Origin: Neocallimastix lanati (nom. inval.)
Taxonomy: Eukaryota; Neocallimastigomycota; Neocallimastigomycetes; Neocallimastigales; Neocallimastigaceae
Length of the DNA stretch: 37,500 nt
Reading direction: 5' to 3'
Assembly: GCA_016946835.1 (NCBI GenBank)
Contig: JACVTC010000239.1
Location: 1-37,500, forward strand
Part shown: positions 10,916 through 22,802 of the stretch, piece by piece
Layout: each line of letters begins with the position of its first letter
Numbering within the stretch: the first letter of the stretch is position 1
Position numbers and translations under genes: made by a program
Notes under the pieces: generated by a model
What the model was told of the DNA's origin: nothing
Seen by the model: the letters and a program-made list of their open reading frames with translations, nothing else
Database searches by the model: none

Positions 10916-11702
10916 ATGATTATAATAATGATTATGATAATATAAATAATAATGAACAATTCTATTTTGAAAATGATAAAATTAATGATTATAATGGCGA
11001 CAATGTTGTAGTATCTTCTTACGACAATCATAACAATTTGGAAGAAATTATAGCTGCTGCAAAAAGAGAAAGAGATGAAAAATATAATAATATATTAACA
11101 AACGCTAATAAGAAGTTACGCAATATAACGAATAATTATGACAAAACTTCCATTAATAATTTAAATAATAATAATAATATTGTACACGAACATGATGTTG
11201 CAGTTGTACGTGGATATATTAATGGCTATCCTGCTTCAATTTTTATAGACGCGTGTAGTAATGCAAATTTAATATCACGTAAATTTTTAAATAAATTTGT
11301 TAAAAATTATCAAATTATTGGCCATGATAAAAGTACAATTAGACAAGCGATGGTTGATGATATAAGTCGTGTTTATGATATTGTTTGCTTAGCTGTTAAA
11401 CTTGGTTCTGTTGAATTTATTACTGATTTTAAAATTTCCGATAAAGACGATCCTTTTTATGATGCGATTATTTCTCTTAAAACACAATCTGATAACAGGA
11501 TTCTTATTGACACAATTCATAAAGTTCTTGCATATATGAATATGGACAATAAATTAGTACCTATTAGTAATATAGAAGATATAAATACCTTCCGTTCTCA
11601 GTCTTTATTATGTGTTTCTCCTGAACCAAAAATTGATATTGTTGAGGCTACTTTATTTGTTGATGCTAATGAATCTAATTCTAATATTAGTGCTAAAGAA
11701 AA
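10916..11702 (+). pseudogene. Element B: gag-protease spacer and protease domain
   Basis: An Asn/Asp-rich spacer leads into a folded domain beginning HDVAVVRGYINGYPASIF. The retropepsin active site would be at FIDACSNANLISRKFLNKF (about 11244-11300), where the usual D-T/S-G triad reads D-A-C. The domain continues to about residue 215 and then the frame ends at a tandem duplication near 11684-11721. The change at the active site could inactivate the enzyme or be a lineage variant. The upstream codons from 10852 belong to the LTR of C, not to this protein. Confidence 0.65.
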
Positions 11703-14470
11703 ATATTAGTGCTAAAGAAAAAGACGATGTAATTAATTCTATTATTAATCAATTAAAATTTAAAAATAAAAAAAATTATAAAAAATTTTGTAGATTATTA
11801 AAAAAATTTGATGATATTATTGCCATTTCTTCTGATGATTTGGAACCTTCTAAATTATTTCCTCATCATATTATTTTACAAGAAAACTCTATGCCAATTA
11901 AACAAAAGGCGTATAAAATTTCTCAGGTTCAATCTAATGCTTTAAAGGAAGAACTTCGTAAATTATTGGAGAAAAAGTTAATTGAACCTTCTCATTCTCC
12001 ATGGCTTCTCCTATTGTTTTAGTTTTAAAGAAAAATGGTAAATGGCGTCTTTGTGTTGATTTTAGGAAGTTGAATGATATTACTATTAAAGATGCCTATG
12101 CACTCCCAAAAATTCGTGAAATCTTTGATGCTTTGAAAGATGCAAAAATATTTTCTTCTATTGATTTATTTAGTGGTTACCATCAAATTCCTATGTGGGC
12201 TGAAGATAAGGAAAAGACTTCTTTTACAACGAAATTTGGTAATTACTATTTTAAAGTTACGCCCTTTGGTTTAACTAACGCGCCTGCTACCTTCCAGCGT
12301 GAAATGAATAGAATCTTCTTTGATTTAATTAATGATTGCGTTCAAATATATTTAGATGATATTATTATTTATTCCGATAGTTTTGAAAATCATCTAATTC
12401 ATCTTTCCAAAGTTTTTAATATTTTAAGAAAATATAATTTAAAATTAAACATAGAAAAATGCCATTTCTGTCAAACGGAAATTGAAGCTTTAGGTCATAA
12501 AGTTACTACTGATGGTTTACTTCCTCTAGATAAGAAAACTCTTTCCATTATGAATATGGCACCTCCTACTAATGTATCCGAACTTCGTTCTTTTCTAGGC
12601 ATGACTGGTTATTATAGAAATTTCATTGACAATTACTCTGCTAAATCTGCACCTCTTTGTTCTTTGTTAAGGAAGAATACTCCATTTGTTTGGACTGATT
12701 CTCAAAACAATAGCTTTCAATTATTAAAGAATTGTTTAATCAGTGCCCCTATCCTCTGTTACCCTAAATTTGATATTCCCTTTATTATTCGTTCCGATGC
12801 TTGTGGATATGGTATTGGTGGTGTTCTTTTACAACTTTATGATGATAATATTGAACACCCAATTTATTTTGTTAGTAGAAGTTTAAAAAAATCTGAGAAA
12901 AATTATACTACAACTGAACTTGAAGGCACCGCTGATTATTATTGCTTAGTCCAATTCGAACATTATATTTTAGGTAATCCATTCAAAACTATTCTATATA
13001 CTGATCACAAACCTTTAGTTTCTATTATTAAAAGTTGTGAGCCGAATACTCTTAAACATCAACGTTGGTGTGATAAATTTAGTAAACTCCAAGTTGATAT
13101 TGTTTATCACCCTGGTAAAGCTAATTTGATTGCTGATGCATTGTCTAGAGTTGTTAGTAAAGACTTCTCTGTTACTAATGTTTGTATTAGTTCTAATTCT
13201 CTTCTTAATAGCGATATTCTGTTCACTTCTGTTAACAATTCTAATAGTTCCATTGATTCCTCCATTGTTAATAATTCACCTTTTGACGGCTCCATTCTCA
13301 CCCAGGAGGAGAACGAAAAATTCATTTCTGAATTTATGTATAAATTTTTAACCGAAAAAATAGTTAAAATTGATAATAAATTATATTTTAGAGATGATAA
13401 TAAATTAAGAAAAATTATTGATGATCCCTATGAAAAAATTAAAATTATTACTAAAGAACATAGAGTGGGTCATGAAGGTATTCAGAAAACTTATGAAAGA
13501 ATAAAAGAAAAGTATTACTGGAAAAATTTAATAATAGATGTAAAAAAATATATTTCGCTATGCAAAATATGCCAACTAAATCGTTCTGAGCCATTGCCGA
13601 AACCAACAGAAAAATATGGAACTCCTGTAGAAGCTCCTTTTTTTAGAGTTGGTTTAGATATTATTGGACCTCTAAAAGAAACACAACAAGGTAATAAATA
13701 TATTATTGTTTGCGTAGATTATTTTACAAAGTGGATAGAAGCTAAACCACTTCGTACTACTACTTCACAGGACGTAACAAATTTCTTAGTAGAAGTTTTT
13801 AGTAGACATGGTATACCAGAACTAATTATTACAGATAATGGTGTACAGTTTACTGCTGATTACACTAAAATATTTTTAGATCTATATGATGTGTACGTTC
13901 ATTTTGTTAGTATATATCATCCAGAATCAAATGGATTAGTGGAAAACAGAAATAGAGAAATAGGAAAGCAATTAAGAAATTTCTCGAATGATAACAAACA
14001 TTGGGATATTTTGCTACCGCTGGCTTTATGGGCTTTAAGAACCAATAAATCTTCTGTAACGGGTTATTCAAGTTTTGAACTTTTATATGGACGTAAGGAA
14101 TTACTACTATATAAATTTAAGAAATTCAATTTTGGAAGATAATAGTAGAACTATAGACGAAATATTAATGGAAAGGTTCGTTGAGCATGCTAAATGGGTT
14201 GAAAAAGCAGCAAAAAAAATGCTTGGAACAATCCATTATTGGAAAACTCGAAGACAAGCTCAACAAAGTATGGAAAATAAGAAAAATTTTAAAATTGGTG
14301 ATTTAGTAAAAATAAGAAATCACCAACGAACTAAACTTGAACCGTATTTCCTTGGTCCATATATAATTAAGGACATATCTTGGAATACAGTTCAATTACA
14401 GGATGCCATGGACGGTACAAAATTGGAAAGAAACGTCCATATTAAAAATATATTACCTTTTAATGAATGA
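11703..14470 (+). pseudogene. Element B: reverse transcriptase, RNase H and integrase
   Basis: RT motifs run in order: KKNGKWRLCVDFRKLN, SSIDLFSGYHQIPM, VTPFGLTNAPATFQ and the catalytic IYLDDIIIYSD (about 12346-12378). RNase H follows (RSDACGYGIGGVLLQ, then YTDHKPLV). Integrase has HRVGHEGIQKTYERI and CKICQLNR for zinc binding, and GLDIIGP, ITDNGVQFT, SNGLVENRNRE for DDE. A tail with LGPYIIKDI ends at 14470. The frame breaks near 12004, where one G seems lost after SPW before ASPIVLVLKK, and near 14108. The largest open stretch is 12001-14142. Confidence 0.85.
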
Positions 14471-14689
14471 AATTTCAAATTGAAATTTCAAAAATCTTTA
14501 ATTTCTTTATATAAAAAAAAAAAAAATTTTTTTATTATTAAAATTTTATTATAAAAATTTTCAAAAATTTCATTTTTTTTATTATTAAATTTAATATAAA
14601 TTAATATAAAAATTTTTAATCTAAATTATTATAAATTTAATTTCACTAATTTCTTGCGAAATTAAGTTCAATTCTAGTAGGGAAGTTTC
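14471..14689 (+). other. Element B 3' untranslated region and purine tract
   Basis: Extremely AT-rich, without genes. AGTAGGGAAG near 14677-14686 is a candidate polypurine tract for the LTR that follows. Confidence 0.45.
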
Positions 14690-15195
14690 TGATATAAAAC
14701 AAATATGTGTAGCAACATATTTGTATATTTGAATATTTGTATATTCAGATATTAAATTTATATCTTATTATTTATAATAATTTATATTATTATATAATTT
14801 ATATTATTATTTATATTTTATATTATTTATATTTTGTATATATTATTTATATTCCTTATATATATTTCTTAAATATTAAATTATACTTCTTATTTTAAAT
14901 TATTAAAGTTTGTAATTATTAAAGTATATATAATTAATATAATAGTTTATATTATTTATATATTATTCATATTAAAATATTATTTATTTATATATATATA
15001 TTATATTTATATATATATATTTATTTATAATAATTATATATTATTAATACTTTACAGTATAATTAATATTAACTCTTATTCTTGTTTTTGTTTTTCTTTA
15101 GTAGAAATAATATTGTAATTATAAAATAAATATTAATAAAAATTATTAATAACTCAAATACACTTATTAAACCAGCTACAACATAAAGAATATCA
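14690..15195 (+). repeat. Candidate 3' LTR of element B
   Basis: A purine tract precedes TGATAT at 14690, and ATATCA at 15190-15195 is its inverted match. A second nested pair, TGTAGC at 14708 and GCTACA at 15175, extends the imperfect inverted ends. There is no second copy in the window, so boundaries are inferred and other limits are possible. Confidence 0.4.
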
Positions 15196-15372
15196 CATTA
15201 TTCTTATATACACGTGTATAAATTTATAATTATATAAATATGTAACATTTACATAAACTTATGAATATATTTATATTTTTATGTTTTGTATATAACTAGT
15301 GTTATATTTTAAATATTTAATTAATAAATATTTATTTAAATTTATTTATTTTATTTATTTATTTATTTATAT

Positions 15373-15461
<89 letters not shown>

Positions 15462-15689
15462 GTAATATTAAATGTTAATCATCCATTTTTAATTTATTTG
15501 ATTTTTTTCTACAGTATTTTATTTTTAATTTAATTGGTTAAAAATTAAAAAAAAAATTTTAATTAATATATTATTCATTTTTTATTTTTTATATAAAAAT
15601 ATATTTCTAATTTTATGTTTTTCTATTATTTTTAAAAAAATTAAAACTTTTTTCAAGAAAAAATTATCTTAAATTGAAAAATAAACAAA
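15196..15689 (+). other. Intergenic region upstream of the hydrolase gene
   Basis: AT-rich. It contains (TTTA)n at about 15345-15372, then 27 uninterrupted AAT units (about 15379-15458). Promoter elements of the downstream gene must lie here, but I recognise none. Confidence 0.6.
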
Positions 15690-17502
15690 ATGGTTAATGT
15701 AACTTGGTTAGGTCATGCTGCTTTTATGTTCAAGCATAATGGATTCACTTTCTTAATTGATCCGTAATTATCTTTTTACTTATTTACTTTATATTATAAC
15801 ATTTTTGTTATATAATAATATTTATAAAGTATATTTTTTTTTCTATCGACCCCGCATTTTTTTATTATTAAAAAATAAAAATTACTTTTTTTGAAAATTG
15901 CTTATATAATAAATATAACGTATTTATTAAAAATTATTTTATTAAAAAAAAAAAAAGATAAAAAAATAAAGTAATTAAAATAATATCATATAACTAGTAA
16001 TAATTATAATAAAAGGATATTTAATAATTATATTATTGTTAAATTTTTAAAATGTTTATGTTATAAAAAAAAATATATATAAATATATATATATAAACAA
16101 TTGTATATTTTTAATCTAACTATTATTAATTTCAATTTTTATTATATGTATATTTATATTATTTTTATTCAAAAAGATTCCTTGCCAATCCAAATTGTCC
16201 AATTAAAGGTATTCCAACTGGTATTGATGCCATTTTAATTACGTAAGAATTTAAATGAAATTAAAATATTTATTTATTTATTTATTTATTTAGTTTTTTT
16301 TTTTTTTTCATTTTTATTTTTATTTTTTTGTTTTTTTTTTGAAATAAATATATTAAAATTTATTTTAAACTATTATTGTATACATTATTGTATATAAATA
16401 AAACAATTTAATTATATTTTTTTCTCCTTTTTATAAATTAATTTATTATAAAGTCATGGACACTCTGATCATATTGGTTCAACTGTTGAAATTTTAAAGG
16501 CAAATCCAAACTGTAAAGTTTACACCAATGTTGAAATTGCTACATATCTCAGTAAGAAGGCAAACAGTAACAATGTTGTTGGTTTTAATAAGGGTGGTAC
16601 AATTAGTATTGGTGGAGGCTTTAATGTTACCATGGTATGTTAGAAAAAAAATAAAATAATATATATATAAAGTATTTTAATATTAGAAAAATTATATATA
16701 TATATATAATTTTAATAAAATGTTATTATTAAAATTTAAAATTTATATTAATTTTTGTTTTGAAAAGGTTGATGCTCTTCATTCATCAGATATTGATACT
16801 GAAGATGGTATCTTACCAGGTGGTACACCAGCTGGTTTCGTTGTTAAGGGTAACGATATCTCATTCTACTTTTCTGGTGATACTGGTAATTTTTTAAAAT
16901 CATTTCATCTTATTCTTATTCTTATTATTATTATAATAACTACTAATATCAATAATTATTAATAATAAAATAAAACTTTATAGATGTCTTCAGTGATATG
17001 GCTATTATTAATGATATTTACCAACCAAAATATGCTTTCTTATGTATCGGTGATTTCTATACTATGGGTCCAGTCCAAGCTGCATATAGTATCAATAAAG
17101 TAATTAAAAAAAAAATAAGAAGAGAAAAAAAGGAAAAAAAAATATAAATATATATTAAATTTTACTATTAAGTATTATTCATATATCATTATTATTACAT
17201 ATATATTTACATGATATATTATTAACTATTAATCATTTAATTTTAATTTTATATTTTAGTTCTTAACTAGTGTTAAAACTGCTATTCCAATGCACTTTGT
17301 GAGTATTTTAAATGATTTTTATTTAATTTTTTATTTATATTTGAATTTTTATAAAAAATTATTAATTTTTTTAATTTTATATTTTAAACTATGTTAGGGT
17401 ACCTTCCCAGCTTTGACTGGTACTCCAGAAGAATTTGAAAAACATATTAAGACTGACACCAAGGTTTTAACTTTAAAGTTTGGTTCTTCGTATGATATGT
17501 AA
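15690..17502 (+). CDS. UPF0173-type metal-dependent hydrolase (metallo-beta-lactamase fold), seven exons
   Basis: Exons: 15690-15763, 16177-16242, 16454-16634, 16768-16885, 16984-17099, 17260-17298, 17398-17502; all introns GT-AG, frame kept throughout, 232 residues, close to the family's usual size. The start MVNVTWLGHAAFMF and LIDP loop are typical of the UPF0173/UlaG-like family. Metal ligands are in THGHSDH (His48, His50, Asp52, His53), His112 in ALHSSD, Asp145 in SGDTD and His197 in PMHFGTFP, so the active site looks complete. No signal peptide or membrane segment is seen, suggesting a cytosolic enzyme; substrate unknown. The family is mainly bacterial and archaeal, so an old transfer followed by intron gain is possible, though I cannot test it here. 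Confidence 0.92.
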
Positions 17503-18159
<657 letters not shown>

Positions 18160-18296
18160 TGTTATGGAAAACGCATGCAGTAACATGTGACTTTATTACT
18201 TATTTAAAGCTGAAAGATAGATCATACACTTATTTCCCTTGTATACCATATTCCATAAGGAATATTATTATAGATCTAAATTTAATAAAGCTAACA
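18160..18296 (+). repeat. Possible short LTR of a Ty1/copia-type element
   Basis: TGTTATGG at 18160 and CTAACA ending at 18296 give inverted ends TGTTA/TAACA, 76 bases before the gag-like start codon. There is no second copy to confirm it. Confidence 0.3.
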
Positions 18297-18371
18297 GATT
18301 AAGAGTCTCAGTTGACTCATATCATTTATTATTAAAAGTACTTAATTAATACGCTTCACCGCTTCGAAATC

Positions 18372-19460
18372 ATGCAAGACTTTAACTTAGCTAAGGACCA
18401 ACGCCTCCATGGAAAATCCAACTTTAATGAGTGGAAATTCCTTATTGAAAATGCCGCTAAACGTCAAGGTATTAAGGAATTCATGGAAGTCGACGTCGTT
18501 GGAAAACTTAATGATGTAAGTTTTAATTACAACCCCAACGTCAACGATGTTATCAACAAGGTAATTACTAAATTAATTGCCAAAATGTTGCCGCAAGCTC
18601 CTGCCGCACCTATTCGAAACAATAATGCTGAGGTTAATCGAAACAATGACGTTGATATCAATACTCAGCTAACTAACTTTTTTGGTAATCCTCTTAATCA
18701 TATCAGATTAGTTGAGGAAGCAGAAAGGATCGATGCTGACATGATTCTCATGATCAGTAAGAATGTCGATGATTCTGTTTTAAGAGAAATCAGCAGACTT
18801 AATAATGGTTTCCGTATAATGGAAAGACTCAAATTAAAATATGGAAATTCAAATGCTGATATGGAATACTGGCTTAAAAGGTTAAGAAGTATTAAAGCCA
18901 GAGATAGAAATCAAATCATCGAAAAGCTAGAACTTATGAAAGAAACTTTCGATGATATGGAAGAACAACATGTGGAGATCACTGATAAGGAAAAATTAAA
19001 ATATCTCTATAACGTACTACCGGATGATTATAAAAATATCATTCAAATTAATTTGAATAGTGACCCTAATGTATATATTAATAATCTCAAAAGTTTTATT
19101 TATGCAAAATCTTACCTAGAAAATTGGGAAGATAACAAAACCATTGAAAAAGATGATCCAATGGATCTAGATTTTATCAGTTGAGGAAGAAGAACTAGTA
19201 ATTCCTCAAAGAAAAATGAACACAACAACCATAATAACAAAAGCTCTAACTCTAAGAAAAGAGGAAAGCAAAATGGTAACCAATATAACAATAATAATAA
19301 AGATAATAGTAACAAAGACAATAATAATAAATCATATTGCCACAAATACTAACAGTCTAGTTCTTTTCGCAGAATCTATAGAAAGTATTTCTCTTAATGA
19401 TAATATTTCTGTATTTTCAGGAGAGAGTTTAGTGGACGCCACATCATCTACTTTATAGAT
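18372..19460 (+). pseudogene. Ty1/copia-type gag, truncated and frameshifted
   Basis: The 270-residue frame opens with a Ty1/copia gag-like start (RLHGKSNFNEWKFLIENAAK) and has the conserved middle MERLKLKYGN, then LKRLRSIKARDR, and LYNVLPDDYKNII. It ends PMDLDFIS at a stop near 19182. The same frame continues past the stop with a Ser/Asn/Lys-rich linker into the start of a zinc knuckle (YCHKY near 19340), where the frame is lost. A different frame to 19458 encodes a segment ending GESLVDATSSTL. No protease, integrase or RT follows, so the element has lost its 3' half. Confidence 0.75.
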
Positions 19461-19522
19461 GTTACTTCTTTATTTAATTATTTTATATTTAAATGGTGAT
19501 CATGGTACTACATATTTTATTT

Positions 19523-19750
19523 TATTTTTTTTTTTTTTTTTAGACAGGGAAGAGAATACACTTCCAAAAATTTATTAATTTTATTATAAAAAATACATGT
19601 AGGTAAGCAGTACATTTGAAAATAAAAATAAAAATAAAAGTTAAAAAATAAAAAATAAAAAAGCTCGAAAATATTATGTATTTCGGTAAGTTGTACTATG
19701 CGGGAATTTTCCCTTCCTAACAAATAAACAAATAAAAAAAATAATAAAAC
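19523..19750 (-). mobile_element. LINE 3' end, copy 1
   Basis: A 17-base T run (plus strand, 19525-19541) is the poly(A) tail of a minus-strand insertion. Next to it is a 3' UTR like those of copies 2 and 3: a TTTATTAATTT-type stretch leading to AAAATACATGTA. Only about 0.2 kb is present, with no coding sequence. No clear target duplication was found, and the far edge is approximate. Confidence 0.55.
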
Positions 19751-19751
19751 C

Positions 19752-19937
19752 AGGAAGTAACATCTTTAAAATAAATAGTGTGGTGTCCAATAAGCTCTCC
19801 CCGTATTCATCATTTATTGAGCTACTAAAGCGAGATTCAACCTTCGTAGAAATAAATGATGATCCTGTATTATCATTATGCCTTATCAGTATGATGCCGA
19901 CGCTCTTGGTTAAGTTTATGTATGCTCATGGATATCT
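19752..19937 (-). pseudogene. Inverted fragment related to the copia-type gag downstream segment
   Basis: Read on the minus strand, a frame with SINDEYGESLLDTTLFILK resembles the plus-strand segment SLNDNISVF...GESLVDATSSTL at 19395-19460. At DNA level, 35 bases at 19434-19468 match the reverse complement of 19754-19788 at 29 positions. This is a diverged relative in opposite orientation. LINE copy 1 lies between the two. Confidence 0.5.
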
Positions 19938-20846
19938 TTTTTTTTTTTTTTTTTTTTTTAGACTTAGAGAAAACTTTATTTAAATCATGTAATTTTAATA
20001 TTATTGTAAATTAAATAAAAAAATAAAAATACATGAAATTAAGTATTATATAATTATAAAAGTGTGTTAGAAGCAATAGCTTCTAACTTTTCCCATTCAT
20101 CGATGATCACACCACGTCCATTATTGCGATTAATAATTTCTGTATTAGTGTTATCAACCGAATCTGTATCAGTTCTTTTACCGGGAGGTGAAAATCTATG
20201 CCTTATCATTTCGACGTCCATGTTCTTAGCAACGGTAGATTCAACGGAATACCATTTCATCATCAATCTAAAAGATCGACAAATTAATGGTATTACGTTT
20301 ATTAGAAACTCCGCAATCTCCACAAAATACGGAACAATCGACGAAGTTGAACTTTGTTTAAAAATATTGTCAACTAATTGTCTTTGTTCCCCATTATTGA
20401 GTTTAATTTTTTCATATATTAAACGACCTCCAAGAAGAGGACTCAATATAAAATATTAAATATTATTATCATAATCCTTTTCTAAATAAAGAAACATCCA
20501 AGGATTTTTGTTCAATTATTATTGCAAACTTCAAAAGAGATCATCCAGAAAAGGTAAAGATTTATTTCTGTAATTTTCCAATTCTTTACAGGCAAAGATC
20601 CAGTGAGCAAAGCTAGGTACACTAACACCACAGCATGGGCAACACTTAGGGCAATCTTCTGAGACTATTTTTCTTTTAATGGAAATACTAATGTCAAATT
20701 TAATGCTACACCTAATTCGAGAAATCCAAAAGAACCCCAATTGATACTTAGGATATTGAAATGTTAAGTTTTTGATTTCTGAAATAAATCCAAAATCATT
20801 CTTCTTGTAAATAATTACCTTTTTAGCTTTTGAGGGATTGAAGACA
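19938..20846 (-). mobile_element. LINE (non-LTR retrotransposon), copy 2, 5'-truncated, with target duplication
   Basis: CATGGATATCT is present at 19927-19937 and again at 20847-20857, an 11-base target-site duplication flanking the insertion. The T run at the left edge (to 19959) is the poly(A) tail of a minus-strand element. Only the end of ORF2 is present; the endonuclease and RT are missing, as usual for 5' truncation during target-primed reverse transcription. Confidence 0.88.
20054..20846 (-). pseudogene. LINE copy 2: ORF2 C-terminal fragment
   Basis: The upstream part (to 20531) carries the C-terminal zinc motif of non-LTR retrotransposons, CPCCGVSVPSFAHWIFAC (CX2C, then HX4C). A second frame, 20446-20054, continues with SPLLGGR and a tail ending GRGVIIDEWEKLEAIASN. 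The same order, zinc motif, LLGGR, then a hydrophobic PxxV...IIP segment, occurs in copy 3, which shows they are paralogues. A frame change separates the two parts. The Met at 20858-20860 lies in the flank and is not a real start. Confidence 0.75.
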
Positions 20847-20857
20847 CATGGATATCT

Positions 20858-20913
20858 CATGAAAAAAATGAAATGAAAGAGTAAATGAAATTATATTAAT
20901 AATAATAATAAAA

Positions 20914-20956
<43 letters not shown>

Positions 20957-21168
20957 AAAATAATATAGAAAAAAAATAATATGATCATTATTGTTAAAAA
21001 TATTATAACATTCTATAGGACTTATTTTCGAAATAATATGATGGATCATTTTTTTTTTTTTTATTTATTTACAAACTATTAAAAAACTATATTGTTTTTT
21101 CACATTCATAAATAAAGATAAAATTTTAACGGAAAATAAATACATAAATCTTTATAGATGCTAGTTTT
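20858..21168. other. Spacer between LINE copies with (AAAT)n
   Basis: AT-rich, with about ten AAAT-type units near 20916-20956 and a T run near 21050-21062. No gene is seen. Confidence 0.7.
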
Positions 21169-21182
21169 AAAATATACTAACA

Positions 21183-21183
<1 letters not shown>

Positions 21184-21213
<30 letters not shown>

Positions 21214-22215
21214 GGCAGCAAACTTGTTTCATCTTTATTAATTAAATATTTGATAAAATACATGTAATAAAATAATAAAAAAAAAGATAAAAAATTAAAC
21301 AAAAAATAAAACACAAAATAAAATAAAATAATGGTATAATATATTCTAGTTTCATTTAATTAATATTTGTAAGACTTCACAAGGGCATTATTATATTGAA
21401 TTATAATAATTAATTTTGACTTCGCAATGTTTATCATAATTTTAAGATACAAAATTATGATCTTCATTGGTTGCGCTAGCCCTGCTGGCCTGTCTTACTG
21501 TTTCTTCAGCATTGACGCTCTTGGTAGTAGTAGTACGATTCGATTTGAACCTATTGAACAATGACCATTGCTGGCCAGTAGCAATAGGAATAATCGATTG
21601 GAGAAGTGCCGCAGTAACCACTAAGAACGGAGTATCACAAGCACCTGATTTCATCTGGCACTTAAATAGATCCTTCCATTCCCTTGCACTATTATTAATA
21701 CTTCGACCTCCAAGAAGGAAATTAAACACTTTTTCACACACACTAGAATCAATATACACATTATTTTCAATACTATTACTAACATTACTAAAAATACTAT
21801 TACTAATATTACTATAACTATTATTACTATTACTATTATCATTATTACTATTAACTATATCATTTGTTAGGTTGCCACGGTAAAAAGCATTATATAAAAA
21901 TAAAATTTTATCATTAACTTTACTACGAATATGATTGAAAAAAGGACAATCAATTAACCAATGACTTATCCCCATTGTTTATTACCTTTACAACAGGGAC
22001 AAAAATTAAGACACATTTGATCTATTATTTTTGCAGCTTTAGCAATTCTAGCATCTAATCTATATCCGCTTCGTGCTCTCAATTGCCAATAGAAACCATA
22101 TGAAAGATCAGTATATTCATAACAAAGTTTTATAAATTTTGATGTTTCTTCGAATTTGTTTTTGTCATAAAACTCAGCTTTAATAGAATTGATTTTCATG
22201 TCTCTTTTCCAATAA
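21184..22215 (-). mobile_element. LINE, copy 3, 5'-truncated, with target duplication
   Basis: AAAATATACTAACAT stands at 21169-21183 and 22216-22230, a 15-base target-site duplication. A T run of about 27 (21183-21210) marks the poly(A) tail, so the insertion is on the minus strand. Its 3' UTR shares the TTTATTAATT...AAAATACATGTA stretch with the other copies. Length about 1.03 kb. Confidence 0.9.
21442..22199 (-). pseudogene. LINE copy 3: ORF2 C-terminal fragment
   Basis: From 22199 the frame gives a 77-residue segment ending in the first half of the zinc motif (CPCCKGNKQWG). One base is lost or gained in the G run at about 21974, and the next frame continues with ISHWLIDC, completing CX2C...HX4C. 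A serine/asparagine-rich insert follows, then FNFLLGGRS and a hydrophobic segment like that of copy 2, ending in NEDHNFVS. With the frameshift and no RT domain it is a dead fragment. Confidence 0.8.
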
Positions 22216-22230
22216 AAAATATACTAACAT

Positions 22231-22802
22231 AATTCCCAAAAATAGAATAATATAAATTGCGAGTATTATATATATAGTGGTTTACAATAATTTATTAAAA
22301 ACATTAAAATAAAATAATACTAAACATCAAACTTCCAAATTTATTATATTTAACATTTAAATTCGACAATCTTCTAATATTCCTTTTAATTTTTTTATTA
22401 TCATTACACCTCGTTCAACGTCTTTTTTTATTCTGTTTAATAAATACTTATTTATCCTTTTTATTTTGATCTATAACATATCCAATTATATATAGATTTT
22501 ATTTATATATATTCCATAAAAAAAATATTTAAAATAAACTTAAAATATAAAAATTGATTTCCCTCTTATACGAACTTTTTTTTATATTTATTTTATTAAT
22601 GCATTATCTTTAATTTACATTAATTAAATACTTATTTTCAGCAATTGTGAAACAATTCTATACCTAATTCAAATAAAAATATATACATTTATAAATTAAT
22701 ACAACATATCAATATTAATGATTAATTTTTATTTACTTAAAAAATAATAATCATAACACATACAGAAAAACATAGAACAAATTCCTAAAATTATCATGCA
22801 AT
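22231..22802. other. Intergenic region downstream of the eS24 gene
   Basis: AT-rich. It must contain the 3' UTR and polyadenylation site of the minus-strand ribosomal gene. I see no coding sequence or repeat of note. Confidence 0.6.

Noticed and set aside
20064-20459. Plus-strand frame of 131 residues
   Set aside because: It lies antisense to the LINE copy 2 ORF2 fragment, which has recognisable motifs on the minus strand.
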